A DNA stretch of 64,000 nt from Luzula sylvatica (taxonomy: Eukaryota; Streptophyta; Magnoliopsida; Poales; Juncaceae). Below the pieces are notes generated by a model. That model was not told the DNA's origin. It did no database searches and saw nothing but the letters and a program-made list of their open reading frames with translations. Position numbers and translations under genes: made by a program. This document shows, piece after piece, positions 9,695-23,216 of this stretch. Location: contig OX326961.1 of NCBI GenBank assembly GCA_946800325.1, positions 3,884,655 through 3,948,654 on the forward strand. The letters are read 5' to 3'. Position 1 is the first letter of the stretch. Each line of letters begins with the position of its first letter.

Positions 9695-10363
9695 TTAGTT
9701 AGTTAGTTAGTTAATTGGTTAGTTATTTAGTTAGTTTGTTCGTTAGTTAAATAGCTAGTAGTTATTTAGTTAGTTATTAATTTAATTAGTAAGTGACTTT
9801 GTTAGTGGGTATGTAGGAAAGTAGTTTGTAAGTTAGTTAGTTAGTTAGTTAGTTTGTTAGTTAGTTAATATGTACGTAGGAAGACAATTAGTTAGTTAAT
9901 TAGTTAGTTATTTAGTTAGTGATCTAGTAGTCAGTTAATTAGTTTGTTAGTTAGTTAGTTATTTATTCAGTTAGCTAGTAGTTTGTTAATTAGTTAGTTA
10001 ATTAGTAAGTTAGTTAGTTAGTTAGTTAGTTTGTTAATTAGTTAGTTCGTTAGTTAGTTAGTCAATATGTATGTAAGAAGATAGTTAGTTAGTTAGTCAG
10101 TCAATATGTATGTAAGAAGGTAGTTAGTTAGTTAGTTAGTTAGTTAGTAAATTAGCTAGTAGTTTGTTAGTTAGTTAGTTAGTTAGTATGTAAGAAGGTT
10201 GTTAGTTATTTAGTTAGTTAGTTAGAAAGGTAGTTAATTAGTTAGTTAGTTAGTTAACCAGTTAGTTATTTAGTTAGTTACTTAGTTAGTTAGCTAGTAG
10301 TTAGTTAGTTAATCAGTATATATGTATCAAGGTAGTTAGTTAGTTAGATTGATAGTTAGTTAA

Positions 10364-10400
<37 letters not shown>

Positions 10401-10665
10401 CAGTTAGTAAGGTCATCAGTTTGTTATTTAGTTAGTTAGTTAGTTTGTTAGCTAGCTAGTAGTTAGCAGGATAGTTATTTATTAAGTTAGTTAGTTAGTT
10501 AGTTGGCGGGTATGTAGGAAGGTAGTTAGTTAGTTAGTTAGTCAGTTAATAGGTATTTAAGAAGATAGTTAGTTAGTAAATTAGTTAGTTATTATGTTAG
10601 TAATCTAGTAATTAGTTAGTTAGTTATTTTGTCAGCTAGCTAGTAGTTAGTTAGTTAGTTAGTTT

Positions 10666-10701
<36 letters not shown>

Positions 10702-11160
10702 TCTAGTAGTTAGTTAGTTAGGTATTTAGTTAGTTAGTTAGTTTGTTAGTTATTTAGTTAGTTAGATAGTTAGTTAGTTAGTTAGTGGGAGGGTAATTAG
10801 TTAGTTAGTTTGTGGTTGTGTGGGAAGGTAGTTAGTTAGTTTGTTAGTTAGTTTGTTAGTTAATTTGATAATTAATAAGCATGTATGAAGATAGTTATTT
10901 AAAAAGTTAGTTAGTTTGTTAATTAATTAATTAGTTAGTTTGTTAGTTAGTTATTTAGTTATTTAGTTAGTTAGTTTTTTAGTTTGTTAGTTAGTTAATA
11001 GGTATGTATGAAGGTAGTTAGTTAGTAAGTTAGATAGTTAACTAGTTAGTTAGTTAGCTAGTAGTTTGTTAGTTAATTAGTTAATTAATTAGTTAGTTAA
11101 TTAGTTAGTTAGTAAGTTAGTTAGTTAGTGGGTATGTACGAAGGTAGCTAGTTAGTTAGC
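9695..11160 (+). repeat. TTAG satellite (block 2b)
   Basis: The array continues to the tandem duplication junction. It includes an AGGTCATCAG marker near 10410 that recurs through the satellite. Confidence 0.95.
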
Positions 11161-11851
11161 TAAAATCCCTAAATAAGACTCGTAAAACGTGTTCCATTTG
11201 GCTCACATCAATTTCAGTCAAATTATGGTTAATTTCAACAAGTTAGGGTTAATTTCAGTCAAATTAGGGTTAATTTCAGTCAAATTAGGGTTAATTTCAG
11301 CAAATTAGGATTTTTTTTTTCAATTTCAGCAAATTACGATTTATTATTAAGTTTAATTTGGTCTATATTATGATTTTTTGGACTATGTGTGCAGTTAATT
11401 TGCGTGGCGACTAGGAGTTAATTTGAACTAATTCGAAGTTAGGCGGATCTGACTAAGGCAAGGGCTTAACGGTATCGGTACCGGTGAGGACCATCTCAAG
11501 ATGGCCGGTATGGAGTTCGGTACCATGACTTGCATCCGAAACGATATGCTTGAACACGAGTCGATTCTTTTGAAGGTGATATTTGTGAGTTGGAACAAAT
11601 TCAGGGTTGATTTTGTGAAGATTAAATTTTTTCTGCGAGTCTTTTTTATTTAGGTTTATTATTTTTTTATTTCTATTGTGTAGTTCAACTATTCAAGGTT
11701 TAATTTGGCCGCGATGGGAGAGTGAGGATGGATCAGTAACCGTGAAGACCACCAGCTCAAGATGGCCGATATCGAATTCGGTACAGTTAATTGAATTTGG
11801 CCGCGATGGGAGAGTGAGGGTTGAATTTGGCAGCGCTTCTCTCTCTCTCTC

Positions 11852-11947
<96 letters not shown>

Positions 11948-12033
11948 TCGCTCTTTCTCTCTCGCATTCGTTTAGGGTTTTTTTGTGCTGAAATTAGTTT
12001 TTTTGCTGAAATTAGGGTTTTTTTTTTTGCGGA
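11161..12033 (+). mobile_element. Second copy of CACTA-like and LTR-end sequence
   Basis: This matches 7478-8302 almost base for base: the LTR end with its ATTTC flank, the minisatellite, the segment with GGTACCGGTGAGGACCATC, and the CT block. It is transposon DNA carried here by the 3.68-kb duplication and not a new insertion. Confidence 0.9.
11837..11949 (+). repeat. (CT)n microsatellite, copy C
   Basis: A CT run of about 113 bases with two single-base interruptions. It is clearly longer than its duplicate at 8152-8213, so the tract has changed length since duplication. Confidence 0.95.
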
Positions 12034-12065
12034 AGTTAGTTACTTAGTTATTTAGATAGTTAATA

Positions 12066-12098
<33 letters not shown>

Positions 12099-12255
12099 AT
12101 AAGTTATTTAGTTAGGTAATAGTTAGTTAGTTAGTTAGTTAGTTAATAAGTTAGTTAGTTAGTTCGTTAAATAGTTCGTTAGTTAGTTAGTTAGTTAGTT
12201 AGTTAATAAGTTCTTTAGTTAGGTAATAGTTAGTTAGTTAGTTAGTTAGTTAATA

Positions 12256-12288
<33 letters not shown>

Positions 12289-13340
12289 AATAGTTCGTTA
12301 GTTAGTTAGTTAGTCAATATGTATGTAAGAAGGTAATAATTTAGTTAGTTAGTTATTTAGTAAGCTAGTAGTTAGTTAGTTAGTTAGTTAGTTAGTTAAT
12401 TTGTATGCAAGAAGGTTGTTAGTTAGTTAGTTAGTTAGATAGTTTGTTAATTAGTTAGTTAGTTAGTTAATCAGTTAGTTATTTAGTTACATACTTAGTT
12501 AGTCAGCTAGTAGTTAGTTAGTTAGTGGGTTAGTTAGTTAATCAATATATATGTATCCAGGTAGTTTGTTAGTTCGTTAGATAGTTAGTTACTTAGTTAG
12601 TTAGTTAGTTAATTAGTTAGTTAGTTAGTTAGTTAGTCAGTTAGTTAGTTAGTCAGTAAGTTACGTCATCAGTTAGTTAGCTAGTTAGATTGTTAATTAG
12701 TTAATTAGTTAGTTAGTTATCTTGTAGTTAGTTAGTTAGTTATTTAGTTAGTTAACTAATTAGGTATTTAGTTCGTTTGTTTGTTAGTTATCTAGTAGTT
12801 AGTTTGTTAGCTAGTTAGTTATTTAGTTAGTTAGATAGTTCGTTAGTTAGTTAGTGGGAGGGTAGTTAGAAAGTTAGTTAGTGGGTATGTGGGAAGGTAG
12901 TTAGTAAGTTTGTTAGTTAGTTTGTTAGTTAGTTTGTTAGTAAATTAGATAATTAATAGGCATGTAGGAAGATAGTTATTTAGTTAGTTAGTTAGTTTGT
13001 TAATTAGTTAATTAGTTAGTTAGTTAGTTATTTAGTTATTTAGTTAGTTATTTAGTGAGTTTGTTAGAAATGTAGTTAGTTAGTTAGTTAATAGGTATGT
13101 ATGAAGGTAGTTAGTTAGTAGGTTAGAGAGTTAACTAGTTAGTTAGTTAGCTAGTAGTTTGTTAGTTAGTTAATTATTAATTAGTTAGTTATTTAATTAG
13201 TTAGTTAGTTAGTTAACTAGTAGTTAGTTAGTTAATTAGTTAATTAATTAGTTAGTTAATTAGTTAGGTAATAAGTTAGTTAGTTAGTGGGTATGTACGA
13301 AGGTAGCTAGTTAGTTAGTTAGTTAGTTAATTTGTTAGTT
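12034..13340 (+). repeat. TTAG satellite (block 2c)
   Basis: The duplicate of 8303-9466, with several extra TTAG runs near 12060-12300 compared with the first copy. Confidence 0.95.
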
Positions 13341-13426
13341 AAGCCAACTAGAGTTAGCCTAGTTGGTCACACCTCTTGGCTAGGGAGCGAGAGGTGTGGG
13401 GTTCGATTCCCGACGGGGACACTGGA
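13341..13426 (+). mobile_element. SINE remnant, 3'-truncated
   Basis: Identical in layout to the start of the SINE at 9467, with box A and a better-matching box B (GGTTCGATTCC near 13399-13409). It stops after GGGGACACTGGA and joins directly to satellite sequence (TTATTTAGTTTGTTC) that lies beyond the SINE in the first copy. A single deletion removed the SINE 3' part and adjoining repeats. Confidence 0.88.
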
Positions 13427-14063
13427 TTATTTAGTTTGTTCGTTAGTTAAATAGCTAGTAGTTATTTAGTTAGTTATTAATTTAATTAGTAAGTGACTTT
13501 GTTAGTGGGTATGTAGGAAAGTAGTTAGTAAGTTAGTTAGTTAGTTTGTTTGTTAGTTAGTTAATATGTACGTAGGAAGACAGTTAGTTAGTTAATTAGT
13601 TAGTTATTTAGTTAGTGATCTAGTAGACAGTTAGTTAGTTTGTTAGTTAGTTAGTTATTTATTCATTTAGCTAGTAGTTTGTTAGTTAGTTAGTTAATTA
13701 GTAAGTTAGTTAGTTAGTTAGTTAGTTAGTTTGTTAATTAGTTAGTTCGTTAGTTAGTTAGTCAATATGTATGTAAGAAGATAGTTAGTTAGTTAGTCAG
13801 TCAATATGTATGTAAGAAGGTAGTTAGTTAGTTAGTTAGTTAGTTAGTAAATTAGCTAGTAGTTAGTTAGTTAGTTAGTTAGTTAGTATGTAAGAAGGTT
13901 GTTAGTTATTTAGTTAGTTAGTTAGAAAGTTAGTTAATTAGTTAGTTAGTTAGTTAACCAGTTAGTTATTTAGTTAGTTACTTAGTTAGTTAGCTAGTAG
14001 TTAGTTAGTTAATCAATATATATGTATCAAGGTAGTTAGTTAGTTAGATTGATAGTTAGTTAA

Positions 14064-14104
<41 letters not shown>

Positions 14105-15099
14105 CAGTTAATTAGGTCATCAGTTAGTTATTTAGTTAGTTAGTTAGTTTGTTAGCTAGCTAGTAGTTAGCAGGATAGTTATTTATTAAGTTAGTTAGTT
14201 AGTTAGTTGGCGGGTATGTAGGAAGGTAGTTAGTTAGTTAGTTAGTCAGTTAATAGGTATTTAAGAAGATAGTTAGTTAGTAAATTGGTTAGTTATTATG
14301 TTAGTAATCTAGTAATTAGTTAGTTAGTTAGTTATTTTGTCAGCTAGCTAGTAGTTAGGTAGTTAGTTAGTTAGTTAGTTAGTTAGTTATCTAGTAGTTA
14401 GTTAGTTAGGTATTTAGTTAGTTAGTTAGTTTGTTAGTTATCTAGTAGTTAGTCAGTTAGCTAGTTAGTTATTTAGTTAGTTAGATAGTTAGTTAGTTAG
14501 TTAGTGGGAGGGTAATTAGTTAGTTAGTTTGTGGGTGTGTGGGAAGGTAGTTAGTTAGTTTGTTAGTTAGTTTGTTAGTTAATTTGATAATTAATAAGCA
14601 TGTATGAAGATAGTTATTTAAAAAGTTAGTTATTTTGTTAATTAATTAATTAGTTAGTTAGTTATTTAGTTATTTAGTTAGTTAGTTATTTAGTTAGTTA
14701 GTTAGAAAGGTAGTTAGGTAGTTAGTTAATAGGTATGTATGAAGGTAGTTAGTTAGTAAGTTAGATAGTTAACTAGTTAGTGAGTTAGCTAGTAGTTTGT
14801 TAGTTAATTAGTTAATTAATTAGTGAGTTAATTAGTTAGTTAGTAAGTTAGTTAGTTAGTGGGTATGTACGAAGGTAGCTAGTCAGTTAGTTAATTAGTT
14901 AGTTAGTTAGTTAATTGGTTAGTTATTTAGTTAGTTAGTTCGTTAGTTAAATAGCTAGTAGTTATTTAGTTAGTTATTAATTTAATTAGTAAGCGACTTT
15001 GTTAGTGGGTATGTAAGAAGGTAGTTAGTAAGTTAGTTATTTAGTTAGTTAATATGTACGTAGGAAGATAGTTTGTTAGTTAATTAGTTAGTTATCTAG

Positions 15100-15133
<34 letters not shown>

Positions 15134-16225
15134 TTTATTCAGTTAGCTAGTAGTTAGTTAGTTAGTTAGTTAGTTAATAAGTTAGTTAGTTAATTAGTTA
15201 GTTAGTCAAATAGTTAGTTAGTTAGTTAGTTAGTTAGTCAATAAGTTATTTAGTTAGGTAATAGTTAGTTAGTTAGATAGATAGTTAATTAGTTAGTTAG
15301 TTAGTTAATTAGATAGTTAGTCAGTCAGTTAGTTAGTTAGTTAGTTACGTCATCAGTTAGTTATTTAGTTAGTTAGTTAGTTAGCTAGTAGTCAGCAGGA
15401 TAGTTATTTATTTAGTTAGTTAGTTAATTGGCGGGTATGTACGAAGTTAGTTAGTTAGTTAGTTAATAGGTATTTAAGAAGATATTGAGTTAGTAAATTA
15501 GTTAGTTATTATGTTAGTTATCTAGTAATTAGTTAGATAGTTATTTTGTCAGCTAGCTAGTAGTTAGTCAGTTAGTTAGTTATTTAGTTAATAAGTTAGT
15601 TAGTTGTCTAGTAGTTAGTTAGTTAGTTAGTCAGTTAATTAGTGTGTTAGTTAGTTCATTAGTGTGTTAAATAGTTATTTAGTTAGTTAGTTAATTACTT
15701 AGTTAGTTAGTGAGTTAGTTAGTTAAACAATATGTATGTATCAAGGTAGTTAGTTAGTTAGCAAGATAGTTTGTAATTAGTTAGTTAGCTAGTTAGTCAG
15801 TTAGTTAGTTAGTTATCTAGTAGTTAGCTAGTTAGTTAGGTCATCAGTTAGTTATTTAGTTAGTTAGTTAGTTAGTTAGTTAGATAGTAGTTAGAAGGTT
15901 AGTTATTTATTTAGTTAGTTAATTAGTTAGTTGGTGGGTATGTAGGAAAGTAGTTAGTTAGTTAGTTAGTTAATTGGTATTTATGAAGATAGTTAGTTAG
16001 TAAATTAGTTAGTTATTATGTTAGTTATCTAGTAATTAGTTAGTTAGTTATTTTGTCGGCTAGCTAGTAGTTAGATAGTTAGTTAGTTATTTTGTTAGTT
16101 AGTTAGTTAGTTATCTAGTAGTTAGTTAGTTAATTAATCAGTTAGTTAACTAGTTAGTCATTTAGTTAGTTAGCTAGGTAGTTATTCATCTAGTTAGATA
16201 GTTAGTTAGTTAGTTAGTGGGAAGG

Positions 16226-16257
<32 letters not shown>

Positions 16258-16527
16258 AAATAGGTATGTACGAAGATAGTTATTCAGTTATTTAGTTAGT
16301 TTGTTAATTAGTTAATTTGTTAGTTAGTTAGTTAGTTAGTTTGTTAGTGAGTTTGTAGGAAGGTAGTTAGTTAATTAGTTAGTTAGGTAGTTAGCTATTT
16401 AGTTAGTTTATAGGTATGTATGAAGGTTGTTAGTTAGTTAGTTAGTTCGTTATTTAGTCAGTTTGTTTGTTAGTTAGCTAGGAGTTATTTAGTTAGTTAG
16501 TTAGAGCTAGTAGTTAGTTAGTTAGTG

Positions 16528-16568
<41 letters not shown>

Positions 16569-16765
16569 ATTGGTTTGTATGAATGTAGTTAGTTAGCTAG
16601 TTAGCTAGCTAGTTAGTTAGCCAGTAGTAAGTTAGTTAGTTAGTTAGTTCTCTAGTAGTTAGTTAGTTAATTAGTGAGTTAGTTAACTAGTTAGTTATTT
16701 AGTTAGTTAGTTTGTTAGTTCTCTAGTAGTTAGTTAGTTAGCTAGTTAGTTTTGTAGTTAGTTTT

Positions 16766-16798
<33 letters not shown>

Positions 16799-16954
16799 GG
16801 GAAGGTAGTTTGTTAGTTAGTTAATGCGTACGTAGGAAGGTAGTTAGTTAGTTAGTTAGTTAGATAATTAGTTAATTAATAGGAATGTAGGAAGATAGTT
16901 ATTTAGTTAGTTAATTAGTTTGTTAATTAGTTAATTAGTTAGTTATTTAGCTAT

Positions 16955-16994
<40 letters not shown>

Positions 16995-17409
16995 AAAGGT
17001 AGGTAGTTAGTGAGTTAATAGGTATGTATGAAGGTAGTTAGCTAGTAAGTTAGATAGTTAACTAGTTAGTTAGTTAGCTAGTAGTTAGTTAGTTAGTTTG
17101 TTAGTTAATTAGTTAGTTATTTAGTTAGTTAGTTAGTTAGTTAGTTAACTAGTAGTTAGTTAGTTAATTAGTTAAGTAATTAGTCAGTTAATTAGTTAGT
17201 TAGTAAGTCAGTTAGTTAGTGGGTATGTACGAAGGTAGCTAGTTAGTTAGTTAATTTGTTAGTTAGTTTGTTAATTAGTTAGTTAGTTAGTTAGTTAATT
17301 AGTTAGTTATTTATTTAGTTAGTTAGTTATATAGCTAGTAGTTATTTAGTTAGTTATTTTTTATTTAGTTAGTTACTTAGTTAGTGGGTATGTAGGAAAG
17401 TAGTTAGTA

Positions 17410-17446
<37 letters not shown>

Positions 17447-18828
17447 ATATGTATGCAGGAAGATAGTTAGTTAGTTAATTACTTAGTTATTTAGTTAGTT
17501 ATCTTGTAGTTAGTTAGTTAGTTATTTATTTATTCAGTTAGCTAGTAGTTAATAAGTTAGTTAGTTAGTAAGTAAGTTAGTTTGTTAGTCAGTTAGTTAT
17601 TTATTTAGTTAGTTACTTAGTTAGTGGGTATGTAGGAAGGTAGTTAGTAAGTTAGTTAGCTAGTTAGTTAGTTAGTCAATATGTATATAGGAAGATAGTT
17701 AGTTAGTTAGTTAATTAGTTAGTCATTTAGTTACTTATCTAGTAGTTAGTTAATTATTTAGTTAGTTAGTCATTTATTCAATTAGCTAGTAGTTAGTTAG
17801 TTAGTTCGTTAGTTAGTTAGTAAGTTAGTTAGTTAGTTAGTCAATCAATATGTATGTAAGAAGGTAGGTAGGTAGTTAGTTAGTTAGTTAGTTAGTTAAT
17901 TAGCTAGTAGATAGTTAGTTAGTTAGTTAGTTAGTATGTAAGAAGGTTGTTAGTTAGTTAGTTATTAGATAGTTAGTTAATTAGTCGGTTAGTTAGTTAG
18001 TTAGTTAGTTATTAGATAGTTAGTTATTTAGTCGGTTAGTTAGTTAGTTAGTTAGTTAGTTTATGAGTTAGTTATTTAGTTAGTTACTTAGTTAGTTAGC
18101 AAGTAGTAAGTTAGTTTGTTAATCAATATGTATGTATCAAGGTAGTTAGTTAGTTAGTTAGATAGTTAGTTGATTAGTTAGTTAGCTAGCTAGTTAGTCA
18201 ATATGTATGTAAGAAGGTAGGTAGTTAGTTAGTCAGTTAGTTAATTAGCTAGAAGATAGTTAGTGAGTTAATCAATATGTATGTGTCAAGGTAGTTAGTT
18301 AGTTAGTTAGATAGTTAGTTAATTAGTTAGGTAATTAGTTAATTAGTTAGTTAGTTAGTTATCTAGTAGTTAATTAGTCAGTTAGGTCATCAGTTAGTTA
18401 TTTAGTTAGTTTGTTAGTTAGTCAGTTAGCTAGTAGTTAGCAGGTTAGTTATTTATTTAGTTAGTAAGTTAGTTAGATTGTGGGTATGTAGGAAGGTCGC
18501 TAGTAGTTAGTTAGTTAGTTAGTTAATTAGTTAGTTATTTAGTTAGTTCGTTAGTTAGTTAGTTTGTTAACTAGTAGTTAGTTAGTTAATTAGTCAGTTA
18601 ATTAGTTAGTTAATTAGTTAGTTAGTAAGTTAGGTAGTTAGTGGGTATGCACGATGGTAGCTAGTTGGTTTGTTAGTTTGTTAGTTAGTTAGTTAATTAG
18701 TTAGTTAGTTGGTTAGTTAATTAGTCAGTTATTTATTTAGTTAGTTAGTTAGTTAGTTAAATAGCTAGTAGTTATTTAGTTATTTCGTTAGTTACTTTGT
18801 AAGTGCGTATGTTGGAAGGAAGTTAGTA

Positions 18829-18865
<37 letters not shown>

Positions 18866-19100
18866 ATTAATATGTATGTAGGAAGATAGTTAGTTAGTTA
18901 ATAATTTAGTTATTTAGTTAGTTATCTAGTAGTTAGTTAGTTAGTTAGTTAGTTAGATATTTATTCAGTTAGCTAGTAGTTAGTTAGTTAGTTAGTTAGT
19001 TAGTTAATTAGTAAGTTAGTTTGTTACTTAGTTAATTAGTTAGTTAGCTAGTTAGTTAGTCAATATGTATAGTTAGTTAGTTATTTATTCAGTTAGCTAG

Positions 19101-19136
<36 letters not shown>

Positions 19137-20573
19137 ATGTTAGTTAGTTAGTTAGTTAGTTAGTTAGTCAATATGTATGTAAGACGGTAGTTAGTTAGTT
19201 GGTTAGTTAGTTAGTTAATTAGCTTGTAGTTAGTTAGTTAGTTAGTTAGTTGGTATGTAAGAAGGTTGTTAGTTAGTTAGTTAGTTAGATAGTTAGTTAA
19301 TTAGTTAGTTAGTTAGTTAATCAGTTAGTTATTTAGTTGTTACTTAGTTAGTCAGCTAGTAGTTAGTTAGTTATTGAGTTAGTTAGTTAATAAATTTGTA
19401 TGTATCAAGGTAGTTAGTTAGTTAGTTAGTCAGTCAGTTATTTAGTAGTTAGTTAGTTAGTTAGGTCATCAGTTAGTAATTTAGTTAGTTTGTTAGTTAG
19501 TTAGTTAGCTAGTAGTTAGCATGTTCGTTTTTTATTTAGTTAGTTAGTTAGTTAGATGGTGGGTATGTAGGAAGGTAGGTAGTTAGTTAGTTAGTTAATA
19601 GGTATTTAAGAAGATTGTTAGTTAGTAAATTAGTTAGTTATTGTGTTAGTTATGTAGTAATTAGTGAATTATTTTGTCAGCTAGCTAGTAGTCAGTTAGT
19701 TATTTAGTTAGTTATTTAGGTAGTTATCTTGTAGTTAGTTAGTTAGTTATTTAGTTAGTTAACTAGTTAGTAATTTAGTTAGTTAGTTTGTTTGTTATCT
19801 AGTAGTTAGTCAGTTAGCTAGTTAGTTATTTAGTCAGTTAGATAGTTAGTTAGTTAGTTAGTTAGTGGGAATGTAGTTAGTTAGTTAGTTAGTGGGTATG
19901 TAGGATGGCAGTTAGTTAGTTAATTAGTTAGTTAATAGGTATGTAGTTAGTTAGTTAGTTAGTTGGTATATAGGATGGTAGGTAGATAGTTATTTAGTTA
20001 GGTAGTTTGTTAATTTGTTAATGAGTTAGTTAGTTAGTTAGTTATTTTGTTAGTAAGTTAGAAGGGTAGTTAGTTAGTTAGTTAATATGTATGTATGAAG
20101 GTAGTTAGTTAATTAGTTAGTTTGTTAGTTTGTTAGATTACTAGTAGTTAGTTAGTTAATTAGTTAATTAGTTAGTTAATTAATTAGTTAGTTAGTAAGT
20201 TAGGTAGTCAGTGGGTATGTGTGAAGGTTGGTAGTTAGTTTGTTAGTTTATTAGTTAGTTAGTTAATTAGTTAGTTAGGTAGTTAGTTAATTAGTTCGAT
20301 ATTTATTTAGTTAGTTTGTTACTTAATTAAATAGCTAGTAGTTCTTTAGTTAGTTATTTATTTATTTATTTAGTTAGTTACTTAGTTAGTGCGTATGTAG
20401 GTAGGTAGTTAGTAGGTTAGTTAGTTAGTTAGATAGTTCACATGTATGTTGGAAGATTGTTAGTTAGTTAATAAGTTAGTTGTTTAGTTAGTTATCTAGT
20501 AGTTAGTTAGTTAGTAAGTTAGTTAGTTATTTATTCAGTTAGCTTGTAGTTAGCTAGTTAGTTAGTTAATTAT
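13427..20573 (+). repeat. TTAG satellite (block 2d)
   Basis: About 7.1 kb of uninterrupted TTAG satellite. AGGTCATCAG or ACGTCATCAG markers lie near 14114, 15350, 15840, 18386 and 19466. Words of the type GGTATGTAGGAAGG or AATATGTATGTAAGAAGG recur every 60-150 bases. I see no gene or foreign insertion. Confidence 0.93.
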
Positions 20574-21470
20574 TGACTAACTAACTAACTAACTACATAC
20601 CTTTCTAACTAACTAACAAACTAACTAACTAAATAACTAAATAACTAATTAACTAACTAACTAACTAATTAACAAACCAACTGACTAACTAAATAACCAT
20701 CTTCCTACATACATATTAACTATATAATTAACTAACTAACTACGTTCCCACTAACTAACTAACTAACTTACTAACTAACTAAATAACTAACTAGTTAACT
20801 AACTAACTACTAGAGAACTAACAAACTTACTAATTAAATAATTAACTAGTTAACTAACTAACTAACTAACTAACTACTAGATAACTAACTAACGAACTAA
20901 CTAACTTACTTACTGACTAACTAACTAACTAACTACTAGATAACTGACTAACTAACTAACTACCTTCCTACATACCTATTAACTAACTAACTAACTAACA
21001 AACTAACTACTAGCTAGCTAACTAACTAACTAACTAGTCAACTAACTAACTAACTAACTACTAGCTAACTAACTAACTGACTAAATAACGAACTAATTAA
21101 CTAACTAACTAACTATCTCCATACATACCAATAAACTAACTAAATAGCTAACTACCTAACTAACTAGTTAACTAACTACCTTCCTACAAACTCACTAACA
21201 GACTAACTAACTTACTAACTTATTAACTAGTATCTAACTAACTAACTAATTAACTAACTAACTAGCTAACTAATTGTCTTCCTACATACCTATTAACTAG
21301 TATCTATCTAACTAACTAACTAACTTACTGTCTTCCTATATACCTATTAACTCACCAACTGACTAATTGACTAACTAACCGACTAACTAACTACCATCCT
21401 ACATACCGACTAACTAACTAATGACTAACTAACTAATTAACTAACTATCAAACTAAATAACTAACTAACT
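20574..21470 (-). repeat. TTAG satellite, flipped to CTAA (block 3)
   Basis: The strand of the repeat changes at about 20574 (TTAATTATTGACTAACTAAC) and changes back near 21470 (AACTAGTTAATTAGTTAG). The interrupting words appear as reverse complements (CTTCCTACATACCTATTAA). Confidence 0.93.
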
Positions 21471-21925
21471 AGTTAATTAGTTAGTTAGTGAGTTAGTGAG
21501 TTAGTTAGTTAGTTAGTAGCTAATATGTATTTAAAAACGTAGTTTGTTAGTTAGTCAGATAGTTAGTTAATTAGTTAGTTAGTTAATAAGTGAGTTAGTT
21601 ATCAAGTAGTTAATTAGTTAGTTAGTTAATCAGTTAGTTATTTATTTAGTTAGTTAGTTAGCTAGTAGTTAGTTAGTTAGTTTGTTTGTTAGTTAGTTAG
21701 TTATTTAGTCAGTTAGCGGTTATGTAAGAAGGTATGTAGTTAGTTAGTCAGTTAGTTAGTTAATTAGTTAGTTAGTTAGTTAGTTAATAGGTATGTAGAA
21801 AGATAGTTTGTTAGTTAATTAGTTAATTAATTAGTTAGTTGTTTATTTAGTTATCTAGTAGTAAGTTAGTTAGTCAGTTAGTAAGTTCGTTAGTTAGTTA
21901 GTTAGTAAATATGTATGTAAGAAGG

Positions 21926-21961
<36 letters not shown>

Positions 21962-22031
21962 AATTTAGTTAGTTAGCCAGTAGTTAGTTAGTTAGTTTAG
22001 TTAGTTATTTTGTTATTGGTCAGTTATTTAG
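21471..22031 (+). repeat. TTAG satellite (block 4)
   Basis: A short TTAG-orientation block between two CTAA blocks. It includes the GCGGTTATGTAAGAAGGTATG segment that recurs at 54744. Confidence 0.93.
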
Positions 22032-23216
22032 TTAGTTAGTTCACTAACTAACTAACTAAATAACTAACTAACTAACTAAATAACTAACTAGTTAACTAAC
22101 TAACTATTGGCTAACTAACTAACTAACTAACTAAATAACTAACTAGTTAACTAACTAAATAACTACTGGCTAACTAACTAACTAACTAACTAACTAAATA
22201 ACTAACTGAAGTAACAAATTGATTAACTTACTAACCAACCTAACTAGCCACCTTCCAACATACCCACTAACTAACGAACATACTAATTAACTAACTATAT
22301 TACTAACTAAGTAACTAACTATCTTCCTACATACCTATTAACTAACTCACTAACTAACTAACTAACAAACTTCCTTCCTACAAACCTATTAACTAACTAA
22401 GTAACTACTAGCTAACACACTCAGTAGCTAACTAACTAACTAACTAATTAACTAACTAACTACTTTCCTATTAAATAACTAACTAATTAAGTAACCAACT
22501 AACTAATTAAGTAACTAACTAATTATGTAACTAACTAACTAACTTCTAGCTAACTAACTAATTACATAATTAACTACCGAACTAACTTACTAACGACCTT
22601 TATACATGCGTATTAAATAACTGACTAACTAACTACCTAACCAATTAACTAACTCATTAAGTAACTAACTAACTAACTTCCTATATACCTATTAACTAAC
22701 TAACTGAGTAAGTAACTACTAGCTAACAAACTGACTAGCTAACTAACGTATTAACTAACTAACTACCTTCCTACATACCCACTAATTAATTAAGTAACCA
22801 ACTAACTAATTAATTAACTAACTAACTTACTAACTACAAGCTAACAAGCTAATTAAAAAATTAACTAACTTACTAACTACCTACCTTCATACATACCTAT
22901 TAACTAACTAACTAACTACATTACTAATTAACTAACTACCTTCCTATACACGCACTACCTAACTAACTAACTAACTAACTAACTACCTAACTAACTAACT
23001 AACTAACTAAATAACTAACTAGTTAACTAACTAACTAACTACTGGCTAACTAAGTAACTAACTATCTTCCTACATACCTATTAACTAACTCACTAACTAA
23101 GTAACTAACTGTCTTCCTACATACCTATTAACTAACTTACTAACTAGCTAACTAACTAACTTCCTACGAACCTATTAACAAACAAACTAACTAAGTAACT
23201 ACTAGCTAACACACTT
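22032..23216 (-). repeat. TTAG satellite, flipped to CTAA (block 5)
   Basis: A CTAA-orientation block. It is nearly the same as 55070-56240, including unusual words such as CAAATTGATTAACTTACTAACC. Confidence 0.93.

Larger units (their letters stand above)
7476..14880 (+). repeat. 3.68-kb tandem segmental duplication
   Basis: The segment from 7476 to 11158 is repeated from 11159 to about 14880 with an offset of 3683 bp at its start. Both copies hold the last 50 bp of the solo LTR, the minisatellite, the unrecognised MAGMEFGTM segment, a CT run and over 2 kb of TTAG satellite with a SINE. The junction at 11159 joins satellite (GTTAGTTAGC) to LTR interior (GCTAAAATCCC) through a GCTA overlap. 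Confidence 0.9.
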
